Source of the DNA: CBFGRU01 sp965651255
GTDB lineage: Bacteria; Planctomycetota; Phycisphaerae; Phycisphaerales; SM1A02
NCBI GenBank assembly: GCA_965651255.1
Contig: CBFGRU010000012.1
Span: 1-24,903 of the forward strand
Length of the DNA: 24,903 nucleotides
Direction of reading: 5' to 3'
Shown: positions 24,790 through 24,903 of the stretch, piece by piece
Numbering within the stretch: position 1 is the first letter of the stretch
How the letters are laid out: each line of letters opens with the position of its first letter
Position numbers and translations under genes: made by a program
Notes under the pieces: generated by a model
The model's input: the letters and a program-made list of their open reading frames with translations, nothing else
What the model was told of the DNA's origin: nothing
Databases searched by the model: none

Positions 24790-24810
24790 CGGCGAACCTC
24801 TCTTCTCCTG

Positions 24811-24903
24811 TTAATCCGCGCGGCCGATCCGTGCCGCACGAAACTTAGCCGACCTGGCGCGCGGGTTCTCGAATCGTTCCGCGTCGGTGGCAACCACTGG
24901 CTT
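24811..24903 (-). CDS. rsmH: 3' end of rsmH, 16S rRNA (cytosine-1402-N4)-methyltransferase
   Basis: Thirty codons and a TAA are present; the 5' part lies beyond the window. The segment ENPRARSAKFRAARIGRAD closely resembles the conserved C-terminus of RsmH/MraW (ENPRARSAKLR-type ending), which sits after the zinc-free Rossmann domain and contacts RNA. The placement upstream of FtsL-like and ftsI genes is the usual dcw order, which strengthens the call. It is on the same strand as the LysM gene, 61 bp away, and probably heads or belongs to that transcript. Confidence 0.8.
   Translation of the reverse strand, partial: KPVVATDAERFENPRARSAKFRAARIGRAD

Noticed and set aside
1..24903. Mobile elements, CRISPR arrays, prophage or toxin-antitoxin genes
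   Set aside because: No transposase, integrase, regular spaced repeats, phage structural genes or paired small toxin/antitoxin ORFs were recognised.

Overview
This window reads as chromosomal core DNA from a diderm, peptidoglycan-building bacterium. No mobile element, prophage, CRISPR array, rRNA or convincing tRNA was seen. An LptD-type outer-membrane protein implies LPS. Both class-B penicillin-binding proteins (a PBP2 with RodA, and an FtsI with an FtsL-like partner) imply a peptidoglycan wall. The mix of housekeeping genes, with a long cysteine-free LptD and a small soluble histidine kinase paired with an NtrC-type regulator, fits Planctomycetota, perhaps Phycisphaerae. That placement is my inference from style, not a database result.

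Layout. Positions 1-9275 run on the plus strand: the tail of an unknown gene, ychF, then the tightly coupled run PBP2-rodA-rsmG (GTGA and ATGA stop/start overlaps), a DinG-type helicase and a phosphomannomutase/phosphoglucomutase. Positions 9295-13057 run on the minus strand: an antiporter of the NhaD/ion-transporter type with a structured 5' leader, a poorly understood 520-bp stretch that may be a decayed small gene, then an ABC-2 ATPase/permease pair. Positions 13471-18456 are a minus-strand operon, ribH-nusB-ftsY-lptD, joining riboflavin synthesis, transcription antitermination, membrane targeting and outer-membrane assembly. Divergent from it are a UbiA-family prenyltransferase and a two-component operon (18556-21809). 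Positions 21817-24903, minus strand, are a dcw-type division cluster: rsmH (3' end only), a membrane-anchored double-LysM protein, an FtsL-like protein and ftsI.

How the genes fit together. Much of the window serves the envelope: PBP2 and RodA form the elongation synthase; FtsI, FtsL and the LysM protein belong to septal synthesis; LptD inserts LPS; FtsY delivers membrane proteins; and the sugar phosphomutase can feed glycan precursors.

The most interesting non-coding signals are three. One is a compact three-way-junction leader before the antiporter, whose closing strand could alternatively mask the ribosome binding site. The second is a sigma-54-like promoter with stacked inverted repeats before the two-component operon. 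The third is a block of about 190 bp beside lptD that is open in several overlapping frames and could be a dispersed or conserved element.
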